Below, piece by piece: positions 37,437 through 47,475 of a stretch of DNA of 64,000 nucleotides. Source of the DNA: Grifola frondosa (lineage: Eukaryota > Basidiomycota > Agaricomycetes > Polyporales > Grifolaceae). The notes under the pieces were generated by a model. That model searched no databases. It saw only the letters and a list, made by a program, of their open reading frames with translations, and was not told where the DNA came from. The position numbers and the translations under genes are program-made. The number at the start of each line of letters is the position of its first letter. Position 1 is the stretch's first letter. The stretch is from contig LUGG01000001.1 of NCBI GenBank assembly GCA_001683735.1, positions 1,240,001-1,304,000 of the forward strand, written 5' to 3'.

Positions 37437-39760
37437 GGCACCTGAAATGATCCCAATCGAGGGTGAGACGAATAAAAAGCGTGTTGTCTGTGTTGAAATA
37501 TTTTTATGAATTGTCTGGACGTATTCAACTTACTGGTTGATTCTCTGGCAGTGTTACTTCTTCGATTCGGACGTCAGTGGGTTCCACTATGGTCCTGGCC
37601 ATCCGTAAGTTTCGGTTTCTTCTGATATCATTATTTCTGACCCCTCGGGTGAATTCAGGATGAAACCCACTCGGATACGGATGTGTCATTCCCTCGTCAT
37701 GAATTATGGACTATATAAGCGGATGGAAATATTCGTGCGTATCAAGTGTACTCATGGTATAGAGAACCATAGCCTCATCTTGACTGTATCTGGGCCATTG
37801 CAGCGAGCCAAACCTGCGACCAAGCGCGAGATGACCCAATTTCACTCAGACGAGTACGTAGACTTCCTGAGTCGTATTACGCCGGTCAACATGAACTCAT
37901 TCATGAAGGAGCAACATAAATGTTTGTTATATTTCTACATACATTTTCTTTCCTGGCTAGCAATGATATGTTGCTAACGATTCGTTCAACTTTAATTATT
38001 AGATAAGTTGGTGATGACTGTCCGGTGTTTGATGGTCTATTCGAGTATTGCTCAATTTCTGCAGGAGGGTCGATGGGTGCGAATCATTTTCCAACGCTAT
38101 TATCGTTATTCGTGCTAACGACTCACAATATTTTTATTTTATAGAGGGAGCCGCGAGGTTGAGTCGTGATAAGTGTGACATTGCTGTGAACTGGGCAGGT
38201 GGACTTCATCATGCAAAAAAGAGCGAAGCCAGCGGGTTCTGTTATGTGAACGGTGCGACATATTCGCTTTTGAGTTTCCTCAGTACTGAAGCTTCTCCAT
38301 AGATATTGTTCTTGGTATCCTCGAGCTTCTTCGGTTCGTGCAATCACCTCCCGATCGTTAGCTTAATAGCTCATCGTGCAACTGGCATGTTGATAGATAT
38401 CATCCTCGGGTACTCTATATCGACATTGATGTGCATCATGGAGACGGTGTAGAAGAAGCATTTTACACTACAGACAGAGTCATGACATGCAGTTTCCACA
38501 AATATGGAGAGTACTTCCCAGGCACGGGCGAACTACGAGTAAGTGGTTTGACTCTTTGCCAATGGACACCTGATTGAGATGATATTCCAGGACGTCGGTA
38601 TTGGGAAGGGCAAACATTTTGCGCTGAACTTTCCATTACGAGATGGTATTACCAACGAGAACTACAAGAGTGTATTTGAGCCTGTGGGTCCTGGTTCTGA
38701 TTATGGGTCACCGCATTATATTAATACTGTCCATTTATACAGGTCATTCGACAAGTTATGGAGTCTTATGATCCTGGAGCTGTTGTCCTACAGTGTGGAA
38801 CCGATTCCCTGTCTGGCGATAAACTGGGCTGCTTCAATTTGTCCATGAGAGGTTAGTGCACCGGTCATGATTTGGTCCTTTGCTTATTGAACACTCCAAT
38901 CATGTGTTAAGGTCATGCAAATTGTGTCAAGTTTGTTAAGTCGTTCAACAAGCCATTACTTATGGTTGGTGGTGGTGGATATACCATGCGCAACGTCAGC
39001 CGATGTTGGGCTTTCGAAACCGGACTTGCGGCGGGTGTTGAACTTGGCAAAGGTTTGGCAAATTGTAGTCACAGTCGTGATCCTTTTAATGACCTCTGCA
39101 TTTGTAGAAATCCCGATGAACGAGTACTATGAATACTTCGGTCCCGATCACGAACTCGACGTGAAGTCATCAAATATGGATGATATGAACTCTCCAGAGT
39201 ACTTGGAGCGGGTGAAGAGTATCGTTTTGGAGCACCTGCGCCACGTTGGGGGACCGCCAAGTGTGCAGATGTCAGGTCAGAGATCCCGTAATATTCCCAT
39301 GAGAATCTCGGTTACTCACGTTCGTGAAGATATTCCTCGTATGCCAATCGACAGCATGCTGGAGGATGACGAAGATGAAGATCTCATTGATCCAAATATT
39401 CGGCGACCACAGCGGCTCCTGGACTCTCGACGACAAGCGGACGGTGAGTTGTCGGACTCCGATGACGAGGGAGAAGGTGGACGTCGGAACCATGCCAGCC
39501 ATGCCGAACGAGAGGCGCCGCCCACGGCCGCAGGTTCGGTGCTGCGGTGGGTATCATGAGCACAGGAACAACTCATGGTGTCGGACCGAGCGTCGCGCCC
39601 CCATGCCTGGTCCGCCTGCCATAGCGACAGGCCCTCTAGTCAATCGGACATGGATGTCGACGATGGCATTCCTCTGGCTCAACTTGCGAAAATGAAGCAA
39701 ATACAGCCGCCACCTGCGACCAATGGTACGGTGGCAAAACCACCCACTATGGACAGCTAG
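37437..39760 (+). CDS. RPD3: Class I histone deacetylase RPD3/HDAC1
   Basis: Zinc-dependent lysine deacetylase, the catalytic core of the Rpd3/Sin3 complexes in the nucleus. Start [11 protein letters not shown]..., then [70 protein letters not shown] and GFCYVND. The zinc and charge-relay residues are present in [34 protein letters not shown] and [17 protein letters not shown]. So the catalytic domain looks active. About ten introns. Frame breaks: near 38007 (joins to [10 protein letters not shown] with one extra base), and three in the Glu/Asp-rich and Pro/Gly-rich tail (39514, 39598-39602, 39632-39634). With those repaired, the tail runs to [17 protein letters not shown] and ends at 39760; read as given, it stops at 39559. 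Which end is real depends on resequencing. Confidence 0.92.
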
Positions 39761-40049
39761 TTGCATATAGGAGGGGTGGCCTCATTGGAGGCATTATTTT
39801 TGGGTCTTACTATCTCTTCCATAGTGCTTGTAGTCCTTGTTGTATTAATTGTGGAATTCTTCTCTGACAGTCTTTATCTTTCCAAAATCTGACTTTGACT
39901 TCCCGGACCCTCCGCCATCACGATACCCCAAAACAGACGCGTAATGTGACAAACGCGCTGTTTTGTGACGTCCCGTGATTCATGTAACTCGAGTCTGAAC
40001 CATCACATTTAATCTGCAATATATCCTTTCCCTTTCAAGATAATTGTCC
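39761..40049. other. Short intergenic region, RPD3 terminator and XPA promoter
   Basis: Contains no coding signal. A TGACGTC (CRE/ATF-like) element lies in ttttgtgacgtcccgtg at about 39960-39975, some 80 bp before the XPA start. Its role is a guess. Confidence 0.35.
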
Positions 40050-41208
40050 ATGGAAGCCACCTCCAGTAACAGACCAACAACGCCTCCACTGAGAGTGCCT
40101 GCCAATCTTGACTTGACCCCGAGCAAGTGAAACGAGTCGAGCTTAATCGTTTGAGAGGTAAGCACATTCCAGCGTTGGGCCTGAAATGTTTAGTAATATT
40201 TCGATAGCAAAGGCTAAGCAACGCGAACGAGAACAGGAAGCATCTAGTTCTTCGACTCCCAACGCGAACAATAAGCGTCCTCTCGGTGTTGTTCCTGCGA
40301 CATCGACATCGCCCACTGCACCGAAGCCGCCTCCAAAGCTCAAACGCGATTCTAGACTGGGAAAATACTTTGAATATGATCTTTCTAAGATGGTCAACTC
40401 GAAGGGTGGCTTCTTGGTCGAAGACGGGAAGGAAGTGGACGCTGAGCTCAGGGCAAAGGAGAGAGAACGTGAGAGACAGCGGGCAATGCAAACATTAGAA
40501 CCTCGTGAGTATATTGTCCATCTCAGCTCGTAATGTACTGTTATTGAAGCCTCATCTAGCCATCTTCCTTGATCCGACGTTAAACCCGAAATGTAACGAG
40601 TGTCAATCCTTGGACATAGACCAGACATACAAGAAGGTTTTCGGTTGTCTTGTCTGTAATAAATGTAAGAACGAGAAACCGGAGAAGTATAGCCTTCTCA
40701 CCAAAACAGAATGCAAGGAGGCAGGTCCCGTTTGATTGTTTCAGTCATGTTTGTGTAGTTGATTTCAATTCCACAGGATTACCTCTTGACCGATCGTATG
40801 TGGTTCCTACTTATCAGCAGTGACTATCTCTGATGCACCACAGCGGAACTACGAGATCAAGAACTCATGCCCCATTTGTTGAAAGCAAACCCTCACAAGT
40901 CTACGTTTGCGAACATGATGCTCTTTCTTCGTTACCAGGTGGAGGATTTTGCCTGGAAGAAATGGGGTTCTCCGGAGGCGTTGGATGCGGAATACGAACG
41001 GCGAACAGCCGAGAAGAAGAAAAAGAAGAACAAGAAATTTGAGGAGGGGCTAAAGGAGCTTAGACGACGGACAAGAGAGACTGTGTGGCAGAAGAGGAAG
41101 GACCAGGAGCACAAGCATGTTTTTGGAGTTGTTGAGAAGGGATCTGACGGTGTTGGGAAACAGGTTTGTCATGAGTGTGGGTTTACCATTGATGTTGAAG
41201 AGCTGTAG
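40050..41208 (+). CDS. RAD14: XPA/Rad14 nucleotide-excision-repair protein
   Basis: Damage-verification scaffold of nucleotide excision repair; binds distorted DNA and RPA. The N-terminus is basic and low-complexity ([15 protein letters not shown]). The XPA zinc finger is intact: CNEC, 17 residues, then CNKC, preceded by LDPTLNPK. The second part is the DNA-binding fold: [19 protein letters not shown], then [40 protein letters not shown] and a very Lys/Glu-rich helix. The C-terminal residues [16 protein letters not shown] include another CxxC. The first exon stays open only if the CCCC run at 40117-40120 gains a base, giving [15 protein letters not shown], which is strongly XPA-like. The intron at 40721-40776 appears to use a GC donor (gcaggt...cacag). 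Confidence 0.9.
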
Positions 41209-41556
41209 AGGCGTCAGTGTACAACTAGGTTGCACAAGTTCTGTGGCTGAGTCCATCGTCGTTTTCGGTCCTCGGAATTCCTGATCAATCGCAGCCTGCC
41301 GATAGGTTCTGGCGTGCTGGTACGACTTCGCCTGACGACGGGCAACGTGTCTACGTGCATCGGGTTTCACGCCGGGTGTATCTACTCAGGATTCTGTATC
41401 TTAGAAATCATATCTGCCTCGACCGAGAGTCGTTGACTGTGTCTGTCGACTTGCGGTATCGCCGTTGTATGACCGGTTACAACCGGTTACCGATCCCGAG
41501 TGCGGAGCGCCCATGCGATTCAATGTGAACTTGAACGTTCAGCCACCATCGTCGAT

Positions 41557-41566
41557 TATATATAAG
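41557..41566 (+). promoter_or_regulatory. TATA-box-like element
   Basis: tatatataag lies 91-100 bp before the start codon of the thioesterase gene, within the usual fungal range. Confidence 0.45.
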
Positions 41567-41656
41567 AACATAGAACGCACTTTTCAGCTACGACATAGCA
41601 TTATTCTAACACTGCCCGAGAGATCATCTACACTGCCAACTCACGCCGACCGTCCA

Positions 41657-43103
41657 ATGGCCAGCAGCCAAGAAGAGAATGAGGAAATCTCCATGTCGCT
41701 CGAGGTGGAACAGCTTGATGTGAATCTCTTTCGGTCGAAAAAGCTGTTTATTCCCTACGCTTCTCGGGGCGTGTATGGAGGTCAGGTCATCTCACAGGCT
41801 CTGGTTTCTGCGACGAACTGCGTAGATCCGGCATTCGGTTTGCACGTACGTCTCTGTTACCTCGTATCCACGTTCGTTTATGTGACCAAACTCAAACTCG
41901 CGCCATTCAGTCCTTGCATGTGAGTGCGGCGCTGTCAACTTCACCGCATCCAGTCAAGCCTGATACCGTGTTCGACAGTGTTACTTCCTATTGGGCGCGT
42001 CTGCATCGATCCCTATTCTGTACAACGTTGATCGAGTACGGGACGGCCGCTCGTATGTAACGCGCGCCGTTAGGGCTGTTCAGCGTGGTCGCACGGTTTT
42101 TATCATGCTATGCTCCTTCCAACGTCCCGAGCCCCTACAACCCTCCTTCCAATGGCCTATGCCACTCCACGTTCCGGACCCGGAGACATGCGAGGACATA
42201 GAGGCATATTATGATAACATGTCCAGACGAGAAGGTGTCGACCCACGGATCAAGGTCTTTTGTAGGGAGTATGCTGAGGTACGCCCGTCGTTGTATGCTC
42301 CACATTGGAGAGCAATATCTCAATAGTGTTGTCTATGTGATAGGAACGGAAGCAGAGTCCGATATATATCAAGGTCGCTGGTGTAAGAGAAGTGCCCGAC
42401 GGACTCGATGCCTACTTGTACTGGTACAAGGCGAAGAATGCGCAGAAGTATGAGGCATCCTTCCAAAAGGTACGTCAAAGCCACTAATTGTGCTCTTCCC
42501 AACTCACCATGCCGCAAACACATCCAGTGTATATTGAGTTATATTTCGGACTCTCAATTGTGCGTTCTGGAATAATATCTGCTACCTGTGGTGCTCACTT
42601 CCATCCAGCATCGGTGTTGCTCGTCGCCATCTTGGTCTTAGTGGTTTGAAAGAAGGCCGTCAGCAGTTGAAGATGCAGGTGGGTTGTCTTCGTGATGTGG
42701 AAAGCAGGATGAGTCTGATTCTCTCTAGACCTCCCTGGATCATAGCATTGCATTTTACGAGTGAGATTCTCAATGGTATATCCTGCAACATGCCCTGACT
42801 TTTTGGCAGCGACAACTTTGACTGTGCAGACTGGCTACTATACGTGGTACGCACCTGATATTTCCAAGACTCCCGATACCTTAACCTTACGATTCACTAT
42901 AGATCATCTCGGAACGTGGAGGTAGCGGACGAGGCTCTGTGCACGGTCGCGTGAGTCTCATTTTGCTCCCGCATCTGTGTTTCACGTTCATTCATTCCGT
43001 AACATAGATGTATACTCGCACTGGTACATTGATTGCAGTGACATCACAGGAAGGAGCTGTTCGAGCAAACATCAAGGCAGTAGAACAGAAAGCAAAGATG
43101 TAA
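41657..43103 (+). CDS. Acyl-CoA thioesterase II (TesB/ACOT8 type)
   Basis: Double-hotdog thioesterase that hydrolyses acyl-CoA; fungal and animal relatives are peroxisomal and assist beta-oxidation. Start MASSQEENEEIS; first hotdog: SLEVEQLDVNLFRS, then SRGVYGGQVISQALVSAT, LHSLHCYFLLGASASIPILY and RDGRSYVTRAVRAVQRG. Second hotdog: VPDGLDAYLYWYKAKNAQK, LIGVARRHLGLSGL and SLDHSIAFYDNDFDCADWLL, where the Asp of LDHS is the family catalytic Asp. The last block, GRMYTRTGTLIAVTSQEGAV, contains the Gln of the active site. The last three residues are AKM, an acceptable but weak PTS1 peroxisomal signal. At least seven introns, all joined in frame, no break seen. An ATG further upstream (41514) would add residues without family similarity, so 41657 is preferred. 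Confidence 0.9.
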
Positions 43104-43463
43104 CCTCACATATCATTCCACTTACATCCGCCGCACATGTTTAATCTAGAGTAGAGCCACCACATTTAATGAATACCATAGAGCATACAACTGGATGAGC
43201 TTATGAACATAGAATGCCGACAAAGGATACAGCCTCACACGCCCCTGAGCCATACTTCCATCACTGGGAACAGCACTCACGACGTCGACGAGAGTTTTCG
43301 GGAAAAAAAGCGCGATGAGAGAGATTGCATTAGAATACACGACCCGCGGCTGATATCGTTTCGAGCGAGACAGAAAGCAGGATGAGATATCAGATGCGAT
43401 AATCCAGGAAGCAAAGCTATGCTACTGCAGGGATGAGACGAAGATGATGCGATGAAGAGAACC

Positions 43464-43927
43464 TCAGTTCTTCCGGCGGTACGAGCTCCCTGCGCGTACG
43501 AATGCATGATTAAGTGAGTCCGAATGACAGAGACGATGATAGGAGCGTACCCTCGGTCAATCTCGCCTTACCACCTGTGGGCTGGCAAAGGACGCTCGCG
43601 CATGCAGCACAAAGAACGACAGTTTGCGCATGGGAGAAGACGGTTGTGATAGCGAAGCAGCCTAGCAAAAGCGGTTAGTAAGCACTTGTTCAATAGTACA
43701 ATCTGAGTGCCTGGTGCGCACCTGGGCACTTTACATCCATGAAGTAGGAATTGGGAGACTGCACCAGCCGCTTGAGCTTGTGGCTGCGCTTTTCGTGCTC
43801 ATGAGAAGGGTTAAGGAGATCGACGGCGAGAGTCTTATATCAGACGATACATAAGGCGTCATAAAGTCGATAGTCAGCACGACGAGAGCGCTCTCAATGG
43901 CAATCCAAGCAGCTACACACGCACCAT
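43464..43927 (-). CDS. RPS27: 40S ribosomal protein S27 (eS27)
   Basis: Small zinc-finger protein of the 40S subunit. Joined exons: the ATG codon alone, an intron, then [58 protein letters not shown] and [17 protein letters not shown], ending SSYRRKN. The four zinc Cys are in CPGC and CAAC (C-x2-C, 14 residues, C-x2-C). About 82 residues, the normal size. The first intron follows the ATG directly and starts gtgcgtgtg, a common arrangement in fungal ribosomal-protein genes. Stop at 43464-43466. No frame break. Confidence 0.95.
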
Positions 43928-45193
43928 TTTGAAGACGGCGAAATGAGCTGGAAAACCTTGATGTCAGCGATGAGAAAGGGAGCGGACTTTTTGCGCGGCG
44001 CCGGGCGGTCGACCTTCGTGGATGAGGGCGTAGAATAAGGTTTTGGACAGAGTGCTTAGGTTTCAAGCTGGGTTTAAAACTTACGGTGCCGGGTGGCTGA
44101 ACTGTGGCGTTAACGGTCCCGCTACTACTAGTACATAACTTATGCATTATGACTTGGATGTGCGTCAGGAGCGCTATCGGAACCGGACTGCAGCATTCAG
44201 CGGTGAGCGCAGTCACCATGGGGAGAACCTAAGCTTTACGACTCAAACTCGAAGCGCAGGCCAAGCGTCAGATGAGCCTGATATGATGATTCAAGATGCT
44301 GCAACTAAACACGTCCACCAGTAGCTTGCTGTAACTTGACGGGCTATTTGTCACTGACAGGTAAACAGAATATCGGAAGTACTCGATGGAAGACTTCAAT
44401 TCAATAGCAATGGTAATAGACTATTGTCGTGCAAGCAGGGATCATTACACTTGATCAAATTCCCAGCCCTGGACGCCAGCTACGACGACAGAGGCCGGGC
44501 TAACGTCGTCAAGCGAAGTGCAGAAGACAATGAACGAGGCGGTGCGGGTGTGCAAAAGGGTGCAAAGTGAAGAAGCACAATTGTTTTCCTGAGATGGACG
44601 GGGCGGGAGTTGAGTGCACGGAGGATGCCGCCACGTGGACGATGAAACTCCGAAGCGATGAACATTGTGATCGAAAAAGGAAATACTGGTCGAGCACCTT
44701 TTGTTACCGACCATCCTTTTGTTTTTCGCTTCGCTACACGCCACTCTCGACCTTCCATTACGCTCGACCATTGTTTTGCATAGACGCTCCCGTAATGGCG
44801 CCCTCCTGTATAAGTATTCTGCTACGCCCCCTTCAATTTTTCCTCACCCCGGACATCAGTTCCAATCCGCTCTTCTCCCGTCTCGTCTCGTTTCCAAACC
44901 AGCCTCTTGTTAGGTGAGTCCAGCCGGGTCTGGCGCGTAGTCTCGACTATTGTAACTCATTCGTCTCTTTGATCGTAGACGCTTTGCTTTGCTTTATCGT
45001 CAAGTGGACTCTCTGCTACATATTACACGACCGCGTTCAATCGTCGCCGCATCGTCTTAGCATCCCCCATTCGCATATCATCTTCAGCGCGTCTACTACC
45101 GCATCACTCATCGCAGGTCGATACACTTCCGCAATACTGCTTAACGTAAACCCAACTACTGCCCATCTTTTATTATCATCCACGTTTATCGAA
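43928..45193. other. Divergent promoter region of eS27 and the BTG gene
   Basis: 1.27 kb with no convincing coding sequence. It holds a CACGTG near 44633, a TATA-like tgtataagta near 44808, and a clean GT-AG pair at 44914-44978 (gtgagtcc ... gatcgtag). The last is probably an intron in the 5' leader of the BTG gene. The CT-rich stretches near 44820-44900 fit a strong fungal core promoter. Confidence 0.45.
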
Positions 45194-46214
45194 ATGGCCG
45201 CTTCCACCGTTGCATTTGGTTCCCTCTCTGTCACCCTTGCTCAGGTATCGCCTACCTCACCCGCGGTCTCGTTATCCGCTACCCCGCACGACCATCATCA
45301 AGTTGCAGCTCGCTCTTGAGGCCAACCTCACCGCCCAGTTCGCTTCCTCTTGGGTACCCACCGAGCCCCTTCGTGGATCCGGCCGCCGTTGCCTTACGCT
45401 TTCGCCCCTCGGTGTTCCCCCACGTTCTATCTATAACGCCTGCAAGGCTGCTAACGTTGAGTGGTCGGAGTGGATGGCCGTGCTCGGTGGCGTGGAGTTT
45501 GACCTCTTCATCGACCCCGGCTGCATCTCAATCCGCTTTGGCAGTTGGGACGCCGGCAAAGTTAGTCAGTTCTTCACCATCTGGTCGGAGGATACCGTTT
45601 TGGAGCCTCAAGCGAAGAGGTCGATGTTGCAGAAGGAAGCGCAGCAGCAGGCCGAGCGACCGGTGAAGGTCGAGCCGCGCTTTGTGGCTGCCAAGCCGCA
45701 GTTCAAGACGCTCGCGCAGCAGTTGGTCGAGGCTGATCAGGACGAGGACGAGGAGATCTTCGTGATGATTGCAGATGAGGTCCGCGAGCCCACCTGGTTG
45801 TCCGACATTCTCGGCCAGTTCCCCGTCATCCCTATCCCTGAGCGCTCCGTCTCTCCCGTTTCCGTCGTCTCCACCCACTCTCGCTCCAGCTCCTCGAGTT
45901 CCAGCTCCGGGTTCTCCTTCTCCTCCAATGAGAGCACCGATTCCTATGGGTCCGCTACCACCATCTCCCTGTCCTCCTGCTCGACTTCTCCGGAGCAGAA
46001 GCCCAAGTTCAAGCTCTCGCGCCGCGAGAGGGCGAGGCAGGCGCGCGTGTTTGTCGACGCCTCCAAGACGGCGGTCACAAACTATGATGGCGGCAAGACC
46101 ACTGTCCTCACTGGCGGTGTCATGCTCGGCGGCGGGGCCCCGAAGACCAAGCCGGTCGCCGCGCCCAAGAAGGCGATCAGCTCCAACTGCAGCTGGCGTT
46201 CCCTCCGCGCATAA
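45194..46214 (+). CDS. BTG/Tob (APRO) domain protein
   Basis: Anti-proliferative (BTG/Tob) domain protein. In animals these bind the Caf1 deadenylase of CCR4-NOT and promote mRNA decay. Box A is visible as LEANLTAQFASSWVPTEP plus RGSGRRCLTLSP, and Box B as GVEFDLFIDPGCISIRFG. The Trp and Asp-Pro positions match animal family members. The N-terminus is MAASTVAFGSLSVTLA. It joins Box A only if bases are added at 45244-45245 and in the CCCC run at 45282-45285; the two repairs give IAYLTRGLVIRYP in between. The C-terminal half is disordered: an acidic stretch (DQDEDEEIF), Ser runs ([15 protein letters not shown]), a basic patch (KLSRRERARQARVF) and a tail with GGVMLGGG. No intron in the coding part. 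Known in basidiomycetes as far as I recall, but little studied. Confidence 0.72.
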
Positions 46215-47109
46215 GCCACTTCATCCCTTTCTTTTCGACGCCTTACCACGACGCCTTCGACGTGCTTTAATCCACGCGAACTGGAACGTCTTGTAACGAT
46301 AACACACGAAAACCATTGATGCCTGCCGCCCATACCTTACATCGCGCAGTCGCACCTTTATTCGCCTCAATCCCTCATTGTTTCCATTGCTGGTCGAACG
46401 TGTAGCATCATCTCATCCCCACTGTGTCGAACACTGACTGGACTTGGCTAGCTGTAGGCCTCCTGTAATATCTAATCTGCATAGCTTTCATCTCTGCCGT
46501 TGTTTCCACCGCAGGCTCCGTTATTCTGTATATTCGTATTTTTGTGTTGCCATAGCAGTCATCGCTGTATAACAAAGCTGGTTTGGACCTCGTTATCTTG
46601 CAATGCTCGTACTCGTGATCGACGCAAACACTATCGCATCAAATCTCTCATGTTCAACGCTTTTCCGAGTCAATATTTCGCATTGCCGTTCGGAAGTGGC
46701 ACTAGTGCGAGACAGCGCTTTGTGGCGTTGTCACAGGGTGGTCTCATGAGGCTTCATGTGTGTAGTAAATGTGGAGCGATCTGCGTGGCGACACTTATAG
46801 TAGACATATTGCATAGCGAAAACATGGCGGGATCAATTCCTTCGAGCTTGTGGTGTAACTGAAACATACCGCGCACTTGGCGTCCATGAAGCGGTGGGAA
46901 AAAAAGTTGGAACTATAATACTTGCCAAATTGGGCGAATGTCGTCATTCCCAGTGGTGCGTCTAGTGGCGACGGGAGATGGAAATGCTCGAGGCAACAAC
47001 CTCACGCCACCGTCCCCGCTATAAATGCCAGCGTCCGATTCAAGACTCTGACATTCTTCAGCCGCCACGCGCTTCCCTCTGCACCATAGTCATTAGTATA
47101 CCTCCCGCC
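46215..47109. other. Intergenic region, no gene seen
   Basis: Contains the 3' end of the BTG gene and about 0.9 kb without a recognisable protein or RNA. Open frames here are short and have no coding-like composition. Confidence 0.5.
47020..47026 (+). promoter_or_regulatory. TATA box of the orphan gene
   Basis: TATAAAT in the context cccgctataaatgcc, about 84-90 bp before the ATG at 47110. It is one of the best TATA boxes in the window and is the main hint that the following frame is transcribed. Confidence 0.45.
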
Positions 47110-47475
47110 ATGACAGCGATGCACGACCAGCATTCTATCGAACTCCAGAAAGCCCAATACTCCCGCGAGCTAGCAGCCTACACCCATCAGCAGTGGAACG
47201 TCGCCCGCCAGTCGATGGAGCGTGATGACGACAAATCCCAAGAAAACCCATCGGGTGGGTCGAATAGCGGGTCGCGCTTAGCGCCGCGAGACCCTGGCAA
47301 GTCGTCGAGAATGCGTGCACAAGGTCAGACTAATAGACCATGCATGCAGATCCGGAGCACGGACGGGATGACCAGCACTCCGCCGCAGGTATCCGCTCGC
47401 GCGATTACGCCCGCGAAACACATAGGCCTGAAAGTCGCACTGTCGCGACGTGACTCTTACCATGGTGCGTTTTAG
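47110..47475 (+). CDS. Small orphan protein, doubtful
   Basis: Possible gene of about 121 residues beginning MTAMHDQHSIELQKAQYSRE, with a good start context (cccgccATGac) and a TATA box upstream. The first 40 residues look like a charged helix, and the rest is basic, Ser/Gly/Thr-rich and disordered. No signal peptide, no known domain. An internal GT (after NPSG) could start an intron that would change the second half. I would treat only the first part as plausible. The next 1.8 kb has no companion gene. Confidence 0.35.
   Translation: MTAMHDQHSIELQKAQYSRELAAYTHQQWNVARQSMERDDDKSQENPSGGSNSGSRLAPRDPGKSSRMRAQGQTNRPCMQIRSTDGMTSTPPQVSARAITPAKHIGLKVALSRRDSYHGAF

Noticed and set aside
39559..39760. 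Ending RPD3 at the stop in the given frame (39559)
   Set aside because: Not fully rejected, but the downstream SDMDVDD-type acidic tail is typical of fungal RPD3 proteins, and three one-base additions in G/C runs restore it.
43731..44219. 162-codon minus-strand frame with Cys/Ser-rich sequence
   Set aside because: It runs in the wrong frame through the eS27 gene and its first intron; eS27 itself is unambiguous.
44445..44771. 108-codon minus-strand frame before the BTG gene
   Set aside because: No domain or conservation-like pattern, sits in the promoter region, overlaps frames of equal quality on the other strand.
45769..46296. 175-codon Pro/Ser-rich frame
   Set aside because: Shadow of the BTG gene's Ser-rich tail in another frame.
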